64,000 nt of DNA from Pedobacter sp. N36a (GTDB lineage Bacteria > Bacteroidota > Bacteroidia > Sphingobacteriales > Sphingobacteriaceae): the NCBI RefSeq assembly GCF_014472395.1, contig NZ_JACSZW010000005.1, forward strand, positions 372,001 to 436,000, written 5' to 3'. Below, in pieces: positions 63,232 to 64,000 of this stretch. Both the position numbers and the translations under genes were made by a program. Each line of letters starts with the position of its first letter. Positions within the stretch are counted from its first letter, which is position 1. The notes beneath the pieces were generated by a model, which saw only the letters and a list, made by a program, of their open reading frames with translations, was not told the origin of the DNA and made no database searches.

Positions 63232-63744
63232 TTAATCCCAAAGGGATTCCAATTCATCATTTGAGAGATGAAAAGGCGCGTGCTGGGTAATCCAAGTATT
63301 GATGGTATCGAGATTTGGATTTGAGGAGATCCTTGGAAAGCTGATCCTTAGCTCAGACATCCGCTTAAAGAAATCTTGCTTGTTTCCATCTGAGGTCTCT
63401 ATCCACTTAAAAATCTGCTTCAGTTCTTCCAATAGATCGGGAACCAAACCTACCTGATCCAGCATATCATTTTCAGCTCCGGCAAAACTGAGCTCAGCGA
63501 TCCCCATTTCATGAACTCCTTCTAGAAGCTTTGATTTTCCCATCAAATCATCTGCATGATCAACTGAGCCCTTATGTTGCTGCTGAAGAACAGATCCCAG
63601 AGCAACACCAGTTGGAAATCGCTTACCCAATAAAAAAGCACACAACTGCTCACGGTAAAAAATCAGAATTATCACTAAGTACCAGACCATGGCCAGTACC
63701 CCCACCGCAAGAATAAAATCCCGCCAAGAAAATTGTTCTAACAT
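63232..63744 (-). CDS. Membrane-anchored hypothetical protein at the head of the visible tra operon
   Basis: 170 residues. One N-terminal membrane helix (about 9-30, FILAVGVLAMVWYLVIILIF), then a helical soluble part (LVPDLLEELKQIFKWIETSD) and an acidic end. It lies just ahead of traE and is common at this place in Sphingobacteriaceae elements; no function is known to me. Confidence 0.65.
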   Translation of the reverse strand: MLEQFSWRDFILAVGVLAMVWYLVIILIFYREQLCAFLLGKRFPTGVALGSVLQQQHKGSVDHADDLMGKSKLLEGVHEMGIAELSFAGAENDMLDQVGLVPDLLEELKQIFKWIETSDGNKQDFFKRMSELRISFPRISSNPNLDTINTWITQHAPFHLSNDELESLWD

Positions 63745-63863
63745 ATCAGTTTAATTAATCCCGGCACCGTATTGCACCGGGAACTGATACAAAGGTTGAA
63801 ATGCGTCAAATTTTTCATTGACAATCCCCAAAGCAAGCACTAACGATTGTTAACCCCCTTGGC

Positions 63864-64000
63864 TTAATCCTGCTGAGAATCTTGTTTTTTTAGCGGGGGA
63901 TGATAAGCATCCCCGTCATCAATTCGTTTATGAATCGCCTCACGCATTTGATCTAAAAACCGAGTTTTACTCATGCTTTTACGTCGTTTAATCTCAGTAA
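63864..64000 (-). CDS. Unidentified tra-region gene (5' part outside window)
   Basis: 44 codons of an open frame entering from the right edge: TEIKRRKSMSKTRFLDQMRE, AIHKRIDDGDAYHPPLKKQD, SQQD, stop at 63864. Charged and helical. Too short to classify; it might also start at the internal Met (SMSKT). It is 119 bp before the next gene, a gap that holds a hairpin at 63759-63782 (TCCCGG/CCGGGA). Confidence 0.5.
   Translation of the reverse strand, partial: TEIKRRKSMSKTRFLDQMREAIHKRIDDGDAYHPPLKKQDSQQD

Noticed and set aside
1..64000. CRISPR arrays, rRNA genes, IS elements, riboswitches
   Set aside because: I saw no regularly spaced repeats, no rRNA signatures, no transposase genes with terminal inverted repeats and no riboswitch consensus I could defend.

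Overview
The window looks like a chromosomal segment of a Bacteroidota bacterium, most likely a Pedobacter-like member of the Sphingobacteriaceae. The evidence is two SusC/SusD loci with FecR/ECF-sigma control, promoters with the Bacteroidota -33 TTTG / -7 TAnnTTTG pattern, a PorP/SprF remnant, and a tra operon of the Bacteroidota conjugative-transposon type. Everything here was read by eye, with no database search. Family names are recognition calls; coordinates of motifs and repeats were counted directly.

Region 1 (1-7528, minus strand) is a glycan-uptake locus in the order ECF sigma, FecR anti-sigma, SusC, SusD, fasciclin lipoprotein (cut by the window edge). The SusC gene is split by a +1 frameshift. 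Region 2 (about 7970-14800) begins with a tRNA-Ser(UGA), a doubly truncated tyrosine integrase and a decayed PorP/SprF gene. It continues with a TonB receptor preceded by a 28-residue leader peptide ending in Cys-Tyr-Cys-Cys, then a secreted esterase-like protein and a lipoprotein of the RidA superfamily. Both of these last two lack a usual key catalytic residue. Region 3 (14800-20500) holds a TlpA-like thioredoxin, a divergent HxlR regulator/14-TM efflux pump pair, and a Tat-exported phospholipase C.

Region 4 (20524-35660) is a second, intact polysaccharide-utilisation locus: a hybrid two-component sensor stump, ECF sigma, sugar MFS transporter, ROK kinase, YetA/RGLX-like putative lyase, FecR, SusC, SusD and a large PIG-L deacetylase. 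The element AGTACAAAA-N12-CGTCT occurs exactly three times, upstream of the transporter, the lyase and fecR. It is probably the promoter recognised by the locus sigma factor, which would make three transcripts one regulon even though sigma and anti-sigma lie about 5 kb apart. Region 5 (35686-42050) is a mixed stretch with a dicarboxylate symporter, an OmpA lipoprotein, small genes and several broken genes.

Region 6 (42349 to the end) is the left part of an integrative and conjugative element in a second, identical tRNA-Ser(UGA). It carries an intact integrase, small cargo genes, a type I restriction-modification operon with a WYL-domain regulator, and a minus-strand tra operon (traE, F, G, three TraI-like genes, J, K, L, M). 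The expected traN is not behind traM; a 19-codon stub overlapping the traM stop sits there instead. The two tRNA-Ser/integrase junctions share a hairpin whose distal arms differ in sequence but stay perfectly paired. This suggests a conserved att or recombination-control structure and two related integration events, one decayed and one intact.
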